NCBI GenBank assembly: GCA_036927565.1
Contig: JAYESD010000005.1
Span: 13,236,565 to 13,300,564, forward strand
Source of the DNA: Tuctoria greenei
Lineage: Eukaryota > Streptophyta > Magnoliopsida > Poales > Poaceae
Direction of reading: 5' to 3'
DNA: 64,000 bases
Part shown: positions 41,704-52,467 of the stretch, in pieces
Position numbering within the stretch: the stretch's first letter is position 1
Layout: each line of letters opens with the position of its first letter
The notes under the pieces: model-generated
Database searches by the model: none
Seen by the model: the letters and a program-made list of their open reading frames with translations, nothing else
Told to the model about the DNA's origin: nothing
Position numbers and translations under genes: made by a program

Positions 41704-43085
41704 CTGGGAAGGCTTCTGCACCAGTTAGCACGGAACCTCTTTTCTGGACGCTCGGAGCCGGACCCTGTCGCCACTGGTGTGGTGGCTCCGGAAGGTTCCC
41801 CGGAACTCACTGCTGCTGTCGGCGTCACTCGGGTTGAGGCCCCCCTCGACCGGGAAGGACCTCCGGACCCAGAGCCTTCAGGTGGCCCTGATACTGGAGC
41901 CGCATGGCCGGAGCTAGCACCCCGGGGAGATGTCGATACTGGAGTAATTGCCACCGATGAAGACCTTCCCCTCCGGGTAGAAGGAGCCACCATGGAAGGA
42001 GCAGGTCTGACGGACCTCCCGTTAGAGTGCTTCATCTTCCTTTTACGGCTTGAGGGTTCGGCCAACTCTTTCCCCTTCCCCACGACTTCAACCCTCTGTT
42101 CCAGGACGGAAGGGGTACCACCCCTCGGAAGCTCCAGAGATCGCCAACCCGGTGATCGAATGCCTCTCAATGACACCAAGGTCGTCAAGAACTAGCATCT
42201 TCCACCGGAGCTCTCTGCTGAACTCTGCCTCCATGTTCAGAGGGAGGAAAGCCGCTGGCGGTGTCAAGTCATCACCCTCGATGTCGATGCCATGCTGGAA
42301 ATTCTTGAGGTGAAACTCTAAACTTGCGCTCTCCATGTTGGACTTCAAACCGATCTCGATCCGGTCGTTGTCCAGCACACTATTGAGGGCCCAAGTAAGC
42401 TTCACCCTCTTCTTCAGTGGAGCCCACCTGTTGGTCAGGAAGTTGCAAAATACTGCTTGAGGAGTCACCCCTCCTTCCACGCATTGGCGGATCCTGGTTA
42501 GAGCAGGGTTGAAGGCGTCCGATAACACCGGAGCTTCGCTCCAAGCTGCAGTGTCGACGTTGGGGAGGCCCTTGGGCAGCTCCAGCTTCTCATGCTCCTC
42601 CACCCTGATGACGATCCAATCCTTCTTCCAGTCGTCCCACTTCCCAGAAGGGAACGACCGCAAGTACTTGTACGAGCACTTCTTGCGCTTCACAAAATAA
42701 TAGAAGCCAAGGTACTCGTCACTCTTGCCGGTGGTCTGGATGATGAAGAAGATGCGGAAGAGCTCAACGCAGGGGGAATGCCCACCCACATCTCGCAGAA
42801 GTGGACAAAGATGGACACCAGAAGATTAGAGTGGGGGCCAAGGTGGTACAGCTGCAGACCATAGAAGTCGAGCAACATCAAGAAAAAAGTGGAGAAATGT
42901 GGGATCAGTCCCACCATGGTGTACGCGGAGAAGTACAACATGTCGCCGGCGTGCTCCTTCACGAAAGGAAGCTTGCCGGCGCGGACCAGGTGGTTGAAGA
43001 AGTCAGGGGACCACCCCATGAGGGCCCGAACCTTCTTCAAATCACCGTCAGTCTTCAGGCGGCTCTGGCGAAGACCCAACTCCAT
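41704..43085 (-). pseudogene. Gypsy-A antisense gene, exon 1, degenerate
   Basis: Begins MELGLRQSRLKTDGDLKKVR at 43085. The PF04195-like part is kept in two overlapping frames (43085-42690 and 42789-42088) with a shift near 42780 after MWVGIPP. The Ser/Pro/Arg-rich second half is at 42188-41700 in another frame. FYGLQLYHLGPHS, YYFVKRKKCSYKYL and GKWDDWKKDW are recognisable. Confidence 0.82.
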
Positions 43086-43183
43086 CGCAGCACGGCGGGG
43101 CGAGAGATGAAAAGCAAGCGAAAGTTTGGAGGATTTGAGCGTAAGTTCTAATGAAAGACGTAAAGAACCCCCAAACAGTGTGT

Positions 43184-43202
43184 GCTTTCCTTCTTAAGTA
43201 AG
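43184..43202 (-). promoter_or_regulatory. Conserved promoter-like motif upstream of the Gypsy-A antisense gene
   Basis: GCTTTCCTTCTTAAGTAAG on the plus strand, matching Gypsy-C 25331-25349 and about 100 bp upstream of the antisense ATG. The role is inferred. Confidence 0.35.
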
Positions 43203-43621
43203 CCCCTGCAACGCTTGGATGGAAACCGCAAAGGAGCTGACGATACCATTCAAAAACTTCACCCTACCAATGACAAGGGGGCCCGGGGCCACTTCGACGA
43301 TCAAGTCGAGGTCCTTACCCCAGGCGAACGGTTGTCATCATGAAAGGCGGGAAACCCGAAGGCGGCGGCCTGACAGGGCGCGCGGAACCGATACAATTTT
43401 CGTATCGGGAATCGCGACCTTCAATTGCGCGAGATCTGCACACTAAGATCTCACCTGCCGCATCCAGGATATGCCATGCAACATTGGTTTAACTACGAAC
43501 TGCCGCCAACGGCACATACGAATACCCTTGAAGACACGACTCAAAAACCAAAGAATGGACCCACCTCCGGCAGAATGACTTCATCGAAAAGGTCTCTCCC
43601 AGAGGTGGGCCAAGGGGCCAC
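43203..43621 (+). other. Gypsy-A 3' untranslated region with polypurine tract
   Basis: Noncoding. The purine-rich end (43601-43621, AGAGGTGGGCCAAGGGGCCAC) precedes the 3' LTR as in Gypsy-C. Confidence 0.5.
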
Positions 43622-44479
43622 TGTCACTACCCTGTGTACTGGATATCCCTTGGGATTCCAAAGATCACAAGGAAACTCCATCTACCAGATTTGAAGACCT
43701 CCGAAGGCCCCACATGCCAGCCATAACCGGACCTGCTTCCCCGACATGGTTAGTTCCAGGGCCGCCACGTATATCAGAAGACCGGAGCTACCGCCCACAC
43801 ATGGGAAAGCTCCGGACTGGATACCAGTATGGCACCCCCGGACCTAAGCCCAAACAGAGGAAAGCTCCGGTACCGACACGTGTCCAACAGCACCGGACCT
43901 ACCCGTCCATGACGGTAAGATCTAGAGCAGCCACGTGTCCGAACCGTCGGACCTTCAACCTCAACAATCAAACTGGTGGGCCCCCAACGGCTCGGACCTT
44001 CAAGGGGCAATCAAAGACTTCAAGACCCGATTAAGTGTCATTAATACCATATCAATGACACACGATCAGAAGGCCCTTAATACCAGTAACGGCACTGTTA
44101 AGGCCCGTTACCACGATATTAAGGGTAATTAACCTCATTTATTGTGTATTAAACATTAGTAACTGCCAGGGACACATGTCGGGCCAGGCTAACGGTGTAA
44201 CGACCAGCCCTTGTACTATAAAAGGACTGAGCGATGATACACAGGGGGGATTTTGGACGCGCTCTCAAGCACACACAATCACTGAAAGCTCTTAGACGCT
44301 CAATACAATAACAACACACCTCGTAGAGTAGGGTATTACACTCAGGCAGCCCAAACCATGTAAACCTCTGTGTCAATTTTCCACCATCTCTTGAATCTCT
44401 ACGCGCCCATTACCGAACTACAAACTCCACAGACTACTAACAGTAGTGTCGGGAGATCTGCCGGATTCAACCACCGACA
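43622..44479 (+). repeat. Gypsy-A 3' LTR (858 bp)
   Basis: Starts TGTCACTACC and ends CCGACA before ACTAT. TATAAAAG is at 44217-44224. Several substitutions distinguish it from the 5' LTR within the first 60 bases alone. Confidence 0.9.
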
Positions 44480-44484
44480 ACTAT

Positions 44485-46335
44485 TATGCATGAGATAACA
44501 TTTATACACCTACTAGAATTATTAAGCATGAAATAATGTTTATTCAAAACTAAACATGAGTTTTATGGTGAGATTTAACTACTACAGGGGCTAAACACAT
44601 CATTCACACTAATTCCAGGGGGTAAACTGGAAATAGAACTACTACAGAACCTATAAAGTGTGAAAACAGTGAAGTGTAGGGGTCCAAATGTAAAATACAA
44701 TTGAAAACAGAGTTTTAAAACAATCCATGGGCTAAACTGTGAAACCGAGGACTTATTTGCAATAAAATTAGAAGATCCAGGGGTGTGAGCGTAAAAAGCA
44801 CAGGAAGGTATGCGCGATATAACCTGAACCGTTGGATTCCAAATTTGCGGCCCAGATTAAATTGGCAAAGGGGTATGCGACGACTTAAAATCAGCTACTG
44901 GATCCGAGGCCCACGGCCCAGATCCAGGGAGAGACGTGGCGACACCAAGATCCCACGATTTCAAACGATCGGCCCAGATCTACAGTACCGAAGGGATACA
45001 CGACCATTTGATCTTGGCCGCAGAGCCCGGATCTCACGGCCAGGGTCCATCTCGGCCAGAGCCAGTTGCCGGCGATGGCCACGCAAGGCGGCGCACCATG
45101 GCAAGGCCGTCGAGCCCGTCGGAGCTCGCGGATCTAAGCATACACAACCTAATCCAAGCATCTAGCTACCGGAACCGGAGGAGGGAATCAATGCGAACTC
45201 GTCCAGAGTGCGGCTTGGGGGGTGTGGGAATGGGAGATCGACTGTGGAGGCCGAAGAAACATGCACGACTACACGGATCCGCACCAACCCGAACTATTCT
45301 AGCGCGAAAAGTGATGGAACAAATATAGGATGGGTCGGGGAGCTCACCGAGAGTGGTTTCGAGCCTCGGAGAAGGGTGGAATCAGGCCCGCGTCGTGGAG
45401 GAAGACGGGAACGCGTCGGTCCTTCGGGGCAGCAACGTAACGGCGACGATCTCCCGCGCTCAACTTGTCGGGGAGGTGTTCTGGGCCGAAGGACACACGG
45501 TGGAAAGGTTAGATCGAGACCAAATCAAACGGGGTGCAAAGGAACGTCGAACAGAGTGAAGACTCACCAAGGTCCTCGTCGGGACTAGGGTTGGCACCTC
45601 GGGCGCGACGGGGAGGAATATCGCGACTTCACCGTGTCCTTGCGAGTTGAGGTGACGGTGAGTTCAAGGGACTAGGAACGAAGGAGGTAGAACCGGCGTG
45701 ACGTGGTGGTTTACCGTGGCGAGACAACGGTGGGGTAGGGCTTCCGCGTTGCGCACGAAACGTAAGTGAAGAGGCGACTAGATCTGGGGGGAATTTATAG
45801 GAGGGGGGATTCTTGGCAGGCACGAAAGCTGGGAATCGGACCTCACTGGATTGAAGCCAATTTCTTGGCGTCCGCGCCGTGCCCGAGTCACGGCATTCGC
45901 GTGACTCCGCGCGCGTGAGAGAGGTGGGGCGAGGTTGGTGGAAAAGCTGATCGACAGGGTCCATTTGTCAGCAGGAAGGGGAAAACGATGAGGCGGCTAG
46001 TGGAATCCAACGCGCGTGCATGAGCACCGCGCGCGAGCGGGCTGAGCCGGTTGGGACGCGCACAAAGGGGAGAGAAGAGTGGGCCGGCGATTGGGCCAGG
46101 AGGCAAGGAAGAAACGGGCCGCGGAAGAGAAAAATAGTGGAGTGAAGCCCGGGGGAAAGATGGGCATTCGACCCACGCCGAGGTTAGATGGGATGGGGTT
46201 TTTCTAAATTTCAAGTTTTTGGTTTTCTTTCTAATTTCAAGTGTTAACTATTGAATTCATATTTAAACTAAATTCAAACACAAGAAGTGCAGCAAAAATT
46301 ACAATTAGCCCCTTTATATAGTTTGGGGTGTCACA
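44485..46335 (-). repeat. Tekay/Del-like LTR fragment, proximal (U3) part with promoter
   Basis: On the minus strand the LTR starts TGTGACACCCCAAAC at 46335, the usual start of Tekay/Del-type LTRs. It has a GC-rich U3 and a TATA box (CCTATAAATTCCCCCC, 45787-45802) about 540 bp in. Gypsy-A is inserted downstream of it; the LTR continues at 8838 and below. Together the two parts are about 3.5 kb, in line with the long LTRs of that lineage. Open stretches here (44785-46214) are GC-rich shadows and no gene is supported. Confidence 0.55.
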
Positions 46336-46671
46336 CTTAGGAACTAGAAATTATGGAAATGTATGTTGGGTTTGTGCCAGAGTTTGGAAGACAAAATGAA
46401 GTAACATAAACACACGTGCCTCTAATGATCAACATAAGGGAAAGAAAGATGAGTCGATTTGAGATTTTTTGGCATTATCATCACAAAGAAGATATTATGG
46501 ATTTTTCTTATTTAATATCTTCAAAGTAAATTGATAGAATCTTGTGGCTGATGAAGTTTTGAACCTTTTTTTTCTAATATCCGTTAAGTGCTCTCGATGC
46601 ATATCAACCGAAGTGGCGCGCCGTCAGAACCCGGACGATGTGATCAGCTCGATGGTTTGAATGCAGAATAA
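46336..46671. other. Intergenic, no feature recognised
   Basis: AT-rich intergenic DNA between the Tekay-like LTR and MITE-1. No coding or repeat structure is seen. Confidence 0.4.
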
Positions 46672-46825
46672 GACCATCCGCACTAATGTACTCTAAAGCA
46701 TACACTATCCTCTAAGCCATACTCTATATACTCTATACTTCCAGTATGTCGTCTCACAAAAATTTCCCAGTATGCTTTACAGTATGCTTTCCAGTACGCT
46801 ATAGAGTACATTGGTACGGATGGTC
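46672..46825. mobile_element. MITE-1 (154 bp, TIR GACCATCCGC, TSD TAA)
   Basis: Inverted ends GACCATCCGCACTAATGTAC and, reversed, GACCATCCGTACCAATGTAC, flanked by TAA at 46669-46671 and 46826-46828. The interior repeats AGTATGCTTT. The 3-bp TAA duplication fits PIF/Harbinger-type MITEs. Confidence 0.75.
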
Positions 46826-47240
46826 TAAAGAAACCCAACACCAAGAAGTGTACCCTAAGCACTACTCGACATGATCGGTTTCGAAACTGAATCCAGATAC
46901 AATATGGCGTAGCCAGTAAATTACGAGAATACACAGAGCTCGCCGCTGCCGCCGCCGCCGCGAGTCCACTCATCTCCGATGATGCCGCTCAGTTTTCAGG
47001 GGTTGATGTACACGAAGAAGCAAGGTGCAAGATCACCAGTTTTCAGGGCACTGATGATCAGGTCGACATGCATTCCCGTCTTCCAGGAGAATATAAAAAC
47101 AAAGGGCTATGTACTACCTCTTGCACATGAAGAAAAGGAAAATGGAAATAGCAGGCACTTTGGAGAATTGCTTGGAACAGGACACAAAAGGACAATAGGA
47201 ATTAACTGGGATGAACTTAGTTACCCGAGGTACAACCTAA
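46826..47240. other. Intergenic; possible short gene fragment
   Basis: On the minus strand an ATG at 46973 starts an Ala-rich peptide (MSGLAAAAAAASSVYSRN) encoded by a GCC-repeat tract. It resembles an organelle-targeting N-terminus but runs into MITE-1 without a recognisable domain. I do not call a gene. Confidence 0.25.
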
Positions 47241-47753
47241 GACCGTCCGCAGGGCACACTGTAAAGCATACTAGATACACTGTTTCGCAGTTTCGAAGAT
47301 AAAGTAGGATGAGTCGGATCCATCCCACTTTTTAAGAATGGGATGGTCTCATTTCTTATTTGTTTGAAGGAATGGAACGGTCCCTATTTTTATTTGTTTT
47401 GAAGGATGATGTGGGATGGAAGGATCCCATCTCTTATTTGTATTGTGGGATGTGACAGATGCTTGTGAGGATGATGTGGAATATAACAGTGATAGCACAC
47501 ACGTAGCGAAGGTGGGATGGACTCGTTCTTATATTTTTGTAAGAATGAGTATGTCCCACATCTGAAGGAAATATTTCTCATTGAAAGATGACTTCATCAC
47601 ATCCGTCTTCGAACCAAACAATAGAAAAGTGAGATCGTCCCGTCCCGTCTCACCATATCTCTCAAACCAAACACACCCTTAGAGTATGTACTGTAAAAGT
47701 AGAAGAAAAATAATGTATAAAGTATGCTTTAGAGGGCATTGATGCGGATAGCC
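47241..47753. mobile_element. MITE-2 (related to MITE-1), enlarged by internal sequence
   Basis: Starts GACCGTCCGCAGGGCACAC after TAA (47238-47240) and ends with AGGGCATTGATGCGGATAGCC before TAA (47754-47756). Both ends share the CATAC/GTATGCTTTA motif of MITE-1. About 400 bp in the middle (47290-47690, with GGGATGG repeats) is unrelated to MITE-1 and may be a second insertion. Confidence 0.5.
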
Positions 47754-47756
47754 TAA

Positions 47757-48585
47757 GACTGCTCGCATTCATGCAACTCTATATCGAACATCTATCATAT
47801 TTTATATTTATCTCTAAAAGATTCTCACCTTAAAAGTTTTGATCTCCACACGCATTCACCTCTAAATCATATCTCTATATCCACTACTACCTATTTTATA
47901 ATATATCTCTTTCTTTTCTTTCTTTTTTCTCTTATCTTTTCTTCCTTTTCTCTCTCTTCTTTACTTCACTCCCGCTCGAAGCGGACGTGCCACGGCTGGC
48001 GGGCGACTGTGCTGGCAAGAAAAGTAGGGGGCACTTTAAAGCTGCCGCTGCGCTGCCTCCGACCGCTAAGGGTGCGTTTGGTTTGACGTCGAAGTTGGAT
48101 TGAATAAGATTACATCCATATTTTTATGTACTGGACATCCAAGTTAATGTTTAGTTTGGATGGACTGGACGATCCAATTTTTTGTTTAGTAGGTTGGATG
48201 AAACTTGGATAGATTGAATCATCTAAGTTGATAATTTCACATCATATTAATTATTTATTTACTAATTATAATATACTAACAAATATTAATGTTAATATCA
48301 TAATTGTAATTATTAATCAACAATAAACAAATTAATTATCACTAATTATATTACTAAGAAAAATAATTAGATAAGATAGATGGACTCATCCAACTAAATT
48401 TCCTAGACCACCTCATCCAACATCTATAGAAATATTCTTCAAACCTGAGATGACCTGTCCAGCCGACCGTAAAACAAATATATAACTAGACCATCCGATC
48501 CAAATTAATACAATCCAATACACTCAAACAAACGCACCCTAAAATAGTCATAGCGGTCCGCATAGAAAAGCCGCTACGAGCGGTC
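47757..48585. mobile_element. MITE-3 (TIR GACTGCTCGCA), interrupted by MITE-4
   Basis: The left end GACTGCTCGCATTC and following AT-rich part resemble, in reverse, the right half of MITE-5 (52300-52467). A matching but imperfect right end, TACGAGCGGTC, is at 48575-48585. MITE-4 lies inside. The right border is uncertain because no TAA/TTA follows it. Confidence 0.4.
48070..48539. mobile_element. MITE-4 (470 bp, TIR GGGTGCGTTTGG, TSD TAA)
   Basis: Starts GGGTGCGTTTGGTTTGA and ends TCAAACAAACGCACCC, near-perfect inverted repeats, flanked by TAA at 48067-48069 and 48540-48542. AT-rich interior without coding capacity. This is a familiar non-autonomous PIF/Harbinger-type end in grasses. Confidence 0.8.
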
Positions 48586-49799
48586 TGGGGAGGATAAGCA
48601 AGCGATCACTGACATGCCTGATGAAAACGCGAAGGCTCCATCGGGAGCTTTCTACACCAAATACTAGCACATCATGAGGGCCATGTGGTTCAGGTTTTTT
48701 ACACCAACAGGCGCTGCGAGGCGGGGATGGATGGATGGATGGGGTTCCCAAGTCATTTTTGAGTTCTTGGCTACAATTTCAAGTGATGTGACCAGAGACA
48801 GACTGCCAATTTCACAGAACTCGACAGGGCTACAGCCAACCTTAATTATGGTCCCTGCTCCCGTATCGCACTCGAGATACGGCCACTGTAGCTGCAGCGA
48901 CAGGAGACAGCGAAATTAAACTGTCCCAAGTCTTGTCTCGCGATTTGTCTGTTTGGAACTCGAAGGATCGCGGCCAAAATATGTGCTCTGTCGGTCTGTC
49001 CACGTGGACCTGGAACCTGCTGCAGGGACATCGGCGGGGATCGACGTGCAAGTTTCCAACAGCAGAACAAGGTGAGGAACAGCACAGCAGCCACCACTTG
49101 AACTCGTCCGCGGAGCATGTTTATCTGAATTCTTGGTTCTGTGATCAACTTGCTAGTGTCCCATCTCGACCGACTTCGATCAAACACTTATTTGACCAGT
49201 GATTTCTATATGTTCTATTGATTTTAAGGACATGAAAATTTTAAATTATGAAACTAATTTTCATAAATCTCAAAATACAATTTTTGCATTATTAAAATTT
49301 ATCGAAATGATATAAATTATTAATCAAAGATGGATTTGACCAAATTAGAAATGAAGTTCAGATGGCACGGAAGTAGTACGTGTTTGCATTCATTATTTCC
49401 ATCAGTGAACTGCAATCGTGATCGAAATATAAATTGTCAGATTTCATCAGAACAAAATAATTGTCAGATGCTGTCTGGAACATTTCTAGGGACAAGTAAT
49501 GTACTCCACACCCTGTCCTGCTCTCCCTGTACATGATATTCGAGTCAAATAGGTTTATAGAAACATAATATAGTGATACTTTTCCAGTTCTAAAAAGTTT
49601 GTAGTTTTGTACTTTATTTTTAAACTAACAAACTTTTTGAGATGAGATGAATATTTTTTTAGAAACAATAATATAGTGGTTTAAAGGTAAGAAATACTGT
49701 TTTCTTGGATGGCTCATCAATGATCTGTAGTTTAAATGAATCTTTGAAGGTGAAGTATATAGCACAAGATAATGCAATTCTACATAGATAGAGCAGTAA
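48586..49799. other. Intergenic 3' flank of the P450; no gene called
   Basis: Contains a short GGAT microsatellite (48725-48741). Open stretches of about 70-110 codons on both strands (48674-49202) show no family resemblance. The last 250 bp before the P450 stop are AT-rich and would hold its 3' UTR. Confidence 0.35.
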
Positions 49800-51302
49800 C
49801 TAGGAGATCACCGTAGGCACAGCCTTGAGAGGAACTGCCATGACATTGGCGGTCGTAAATTTCTCGCTCACGTCCAACTCCTCCGCGGCCATGCCGTTAG
49901 GCAGCTCCCACTCGAACGCGTGCAGCAGCGACGCCAGTATGAAGGGCACGACGCGCTCCGCCATGGGCAGGCCAGGGCACATCCTCCGGCCGGACCCGAA
50001 CGGGATGAACTCGAAGTCCTTGCCTCTGAAGTCCACCTCGGCTGCCCTGTCTCCCAACAACCAGCGCTCCGGCACGAACTCGTCCGGCCTCTCCCACGCT
50101 GCTGGGTCACGCATTATCGCCCACACGTTGAAGATCACGGTGCAGCCCTTGGGCACCGCGTAGCCGCCGATCTCGACGCCGTCCTCCACGGCCTTGTGCG
50201 GTAACATCACTGGCCCAACCGGGTGCAGCCTCAAAGCCTCCTTAACCACGGCCTGCAGGTAGGTTAAGCTCGAGGCGTCGGGCTCCTCAATGGTTCCCTT
50301 GCCGCCGAGGGTGTTGTCGATCTCGGCGCGCACCTTGGCCATGATGCCCGGGTTGCGGAGCAGCTCGGCCATCGCCCACACCACCGTGATCGCCATGGTG
50401 TCGCTTCCGGCCGCGAAGACGTCGAACATGACGGCTCTCACGTCCTCGCGTGTGATGCTGCCCGTGGACGTGAGCTGGAGGAGCGCGTCAAGGAAGTCAC
50501 CGCGTTTGCTCTTCGACGAGGAGTACTCGGCCAGCCGGCGGTCAATCAAGTCATCCAGGACTCGAAAGACTTTCTCGTAAGCCCCGGCTGCCCGGCGACG
50601 CCGTCCTTGCAAGTCGAGCTGCCCGAGAAAAGGGAAAAGGTCCGAGACGTTGGGCTTACCGATGAGGTCGATGAGTTCCTCCACGGCCTCCTGCAACCCA
50701 TGTGCCGACCGGGCGCCGACGTCGACCACGTCGACGGAGAAGAGAGCGGTCGAGACGAGGTTGAGCACGCCGCCGTAGACAGACCGGCCGACGTCCAGTT
50801 CCTGCCCGGCGCGCCCACGGATAAAGCTCACCAGGTCGCGCACCTTGCGTTCCCGGACGGCGCGCACCGACGCGAGGCTGCGCGGGGAGAAGACTTGCGT
50901 GGCCACGATGCCGCGCTGGGTCTTCCACCGCTGGTCCGAGCTCGGCAGCCAGATCATCGACCTCTCGGAGAACCCAGGCACGCGGGCCGAGTCCGGGACC
51001 GCGCGCGCGGCAAGGCGCCGGTCGTGCCTCGTGAACGCCTCCCTCGCCGCGTCGGGCGTGGATACGACCACGGTCGTGGTGAGCCCCATCTTGAGGAACA
51101 TGACGGGGCCGTGGGCGCGCGCCAGGTGCGCGAGCGTGTGGTGAAGCATGCCGCGCAGGTCCAGGATGTTGCCTATGACAGGAAGTGGCCTGGGGCCGGG
51201 CGGCCGGCGTCCATTGGCTGAAGGCAGTATCGTCAGGTTGCTCAGGTAGTAGAGCAGTGAGACGGCGAGCGTTGCGCATAGCAGACAGAGCTCGCACTCC
51301 AT
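49800..51302 (-). CDS. Cytochrome P450, CYP76-family-like
   Basis: An intact single-exon gene of 500 codons. The N-terminus is a hydrophobic anchor (residues ~5-25) followed by the proline hinge PPGPRPLPVIGN (34-45), as in ER-bound plant P450s. The oxygen-binding I-helix motif AGSDT ends at Thr302. KEALRLHP gives the ExxR pair, FVPERWL the PERF-type motif, and FGSGRRMCPG holds the heme-ligand Cys442 (codon 49977-49979). The overall sequence, including SERSMIWLP, QRWKTQRGI and GKPNVSDLFPFL, is of the CYP76 type, whose members hydroxylate monoterpenols, diterpenes or xenobiotics; the substrate cannot be inferred here. High GC and lack of introns are common for grass P450s of this clade. The ATG chosen directly precedes the anchor. 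No lesions are seen, making it the only clearly intact host gene in the window. Confidence 0.93.
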   Translation of the reverse strand: MECELCLLCATLAVSLLYYLSNLTILPSANGRRPPGPRPLPVIGNILDLRGMLHHTLAHLARAHGPVMFLKMGLTTTVVVSTPDAAREAFTRHDRRLAARAVPDSARVPGFSERSMIWLPSSDQRWKTQRGIVATQVFSPRSLASVRAVRERKVRDLVSFIRGRAGQELDVGRSVYGGVLNLVSTALFSVDVVDVGARSAHGLQEAVEELIDLIGKPNVSDLFPFLGQLDLQGRRRRAAGAYEKVFRVLDDLIDRRLAEYSSSKSKRGDFLDALLQLTSTGSITREDVRAVMFDVFAAGSDTMAITVVWAMAELLRNPGIMAKVRAEIDNTLGGKGTIEEPDASSLTYLQAVVKEALRLHPVGPVMLPHKAVEDGVEIGGYAVPKGCTVIFNVWAIMRDPAAWERPDEFVPERWLLGDRAAEVDFRGKDFEFIPFGSGRRMCPGLPMAERVVPFILASLLHAFEWELPNGMAAEELDVSEKFTTANVMAVPLKAVPTVIS

Positions 51303-52113
51303 TTTTTGGGTATCGGTGAGCTAGTTCAGGTGTTCAGCACTTCGTGTGGGAGTCGACCTCACCGGCAAATAAAAGGGGGCCAGATGGAGCGTCTGCGGGT
51401 GTCTTCAAATCCCACAGCAACACGTGCCAGTAGGGCCCGCATAGAGGACCTCCTCGAACCTACTAGTACGCGGAAGATGGCTTCCAGCTTGCCTTCACGA
51501 ACGCCTGCGCGACTGCGTCTGCCGTCCATTTGTGTCAGTGTCAGGTTATACAAAATCTATTATACTTTAATCTTGACGCACGCACTGACGGTAGTGCGTT
51601 ATCTATCATTTAGTGTAGATAACGTCTACAAAAACAGTGTATTCTAGATGTACTTTAAAGATTGTAAATAATGTTATTTCAAGTTTAGTGTGATATTATG
51701 CATATTGTAAAATATTCATGTTGGTTTTCCTGTTTTATAATTATAAAGTAGAGTATAAGTATGATATGTGAGGTAAAATGTAACATAGAGTGTTTTTAGA
51801 GGGTGTCCTAGATAGAAATATTTATTGGTATCTGAAATTTAGATTACGACAAGTAGGAACAATCTTGCTGTGGCATGCCTATTTTGTTCAGAATGTTAAA
51901 CTTAATTGATCTATACTTACAAGATCAGAGGATTGATTAACTAATTAATGTGCCAATAAATCAAAACATATAGTCTACTTGGTTAGAGATTTCAGATTAC
52001 CTTCTGAGAGTTGGAGCAAGAAGAGGAGAGGACACTAAAGGTGGATGATGACAAGGTCAAGAAGACCATGGAGGTGTTGGCACGTTGAGCAGCACAGCAG
52101 TGGTGGGGCCTTA
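51303..52113 (-). promoter_or_regulatory. P450 upstream region
   Basis: About 0.8 kb between the P450 start and MITE-5. A weak TATA-like CTTTTATTTG lies about 65 bp upstream of the ATG (51365-51374 on the plus strand). The region further out is AT-rich with no other recognised element. Confidence 0.3.
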
Positions 52114-52467
52114 GACTGCCCGCACCGGGAACGTCAAAGGCCACGCTATCGCTGTTTTAGCGGCGTGTCGGGCCGCAGCGGCTCCGCTAAAGGGCACGCT
52201 ATTTTGCCGAGGCGCACGGTGTGTCGTTAAATATGGCGTCGTCGCTATAGGATCGATGGAAGAAAAGGAGAGAGAAAAAGGAATAGAGGAGGAATAAAAG
52301 AAGGAAAAAAATAAAAGAAAGAGAGAATAAAGGAATAAAATAGATAAAAGTTGGTATAGAGTTCTGATTTAGAGGTGAACGAGCGGGGGAACGAAACTGT
52401 AAAGAAAGAATCTTTTAAGAAATCGGATATATAGGTGAGATATAGAGGTCTACGAGTGTGGACAGTC
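52114..52467. mobile_element. MITE-5 (354 bp, TIR GACTGCCCGCAC, TSD TTA)
   Basis: Ends GACTGCCCGCAC and, reversed, GACTGTCCACAC, flanked by TTA at 52111-52113 and 52468-52470. The right half resembles MITE-3. It lies about 0.8 kb upstream of the P450. Confidence 0.75.

Larger units (their letters stand above)
8839..44479 (+). mobile_element. Gypsy-A: Tat-lineage Ty3/gypsy retrotransposon, outer level of the nest
   Basis: LTRs lie at 8839-9694 and 43622-44479, and the whole is flanked by the 5-bp TSD ACTAT (8834-8838 and 44480-44484). Copia-B interrupts it inside gag (10749-34728). Without the insertion it is about 11.66 kb. It is related to Gypsy-C throughout but decayed: stops in gag, a large internal deletion removing the end of protease and nearly all of RT (junction near 35603), and stops and shifts in RNase H, integrase and the antisense gene. 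LTR differences between its two ends are easy to see, so it is clearly older than Gypsy-C. Confidence 0.93.

Noticed and set aside
45208..46214. Open stretches of 110-130 codons in the GC-rich 45-46 kb region
   Set aside because: They lie in the U3 and leader of the Tekay-like LTR, have no domain features, and occur in several frames at once.
48846..49187. A 113-codon minus-strand frame with a hydrophobic segment
   Set aside because: No homology is recognisable and several overlapping frames of similar length exist; support is too weak.
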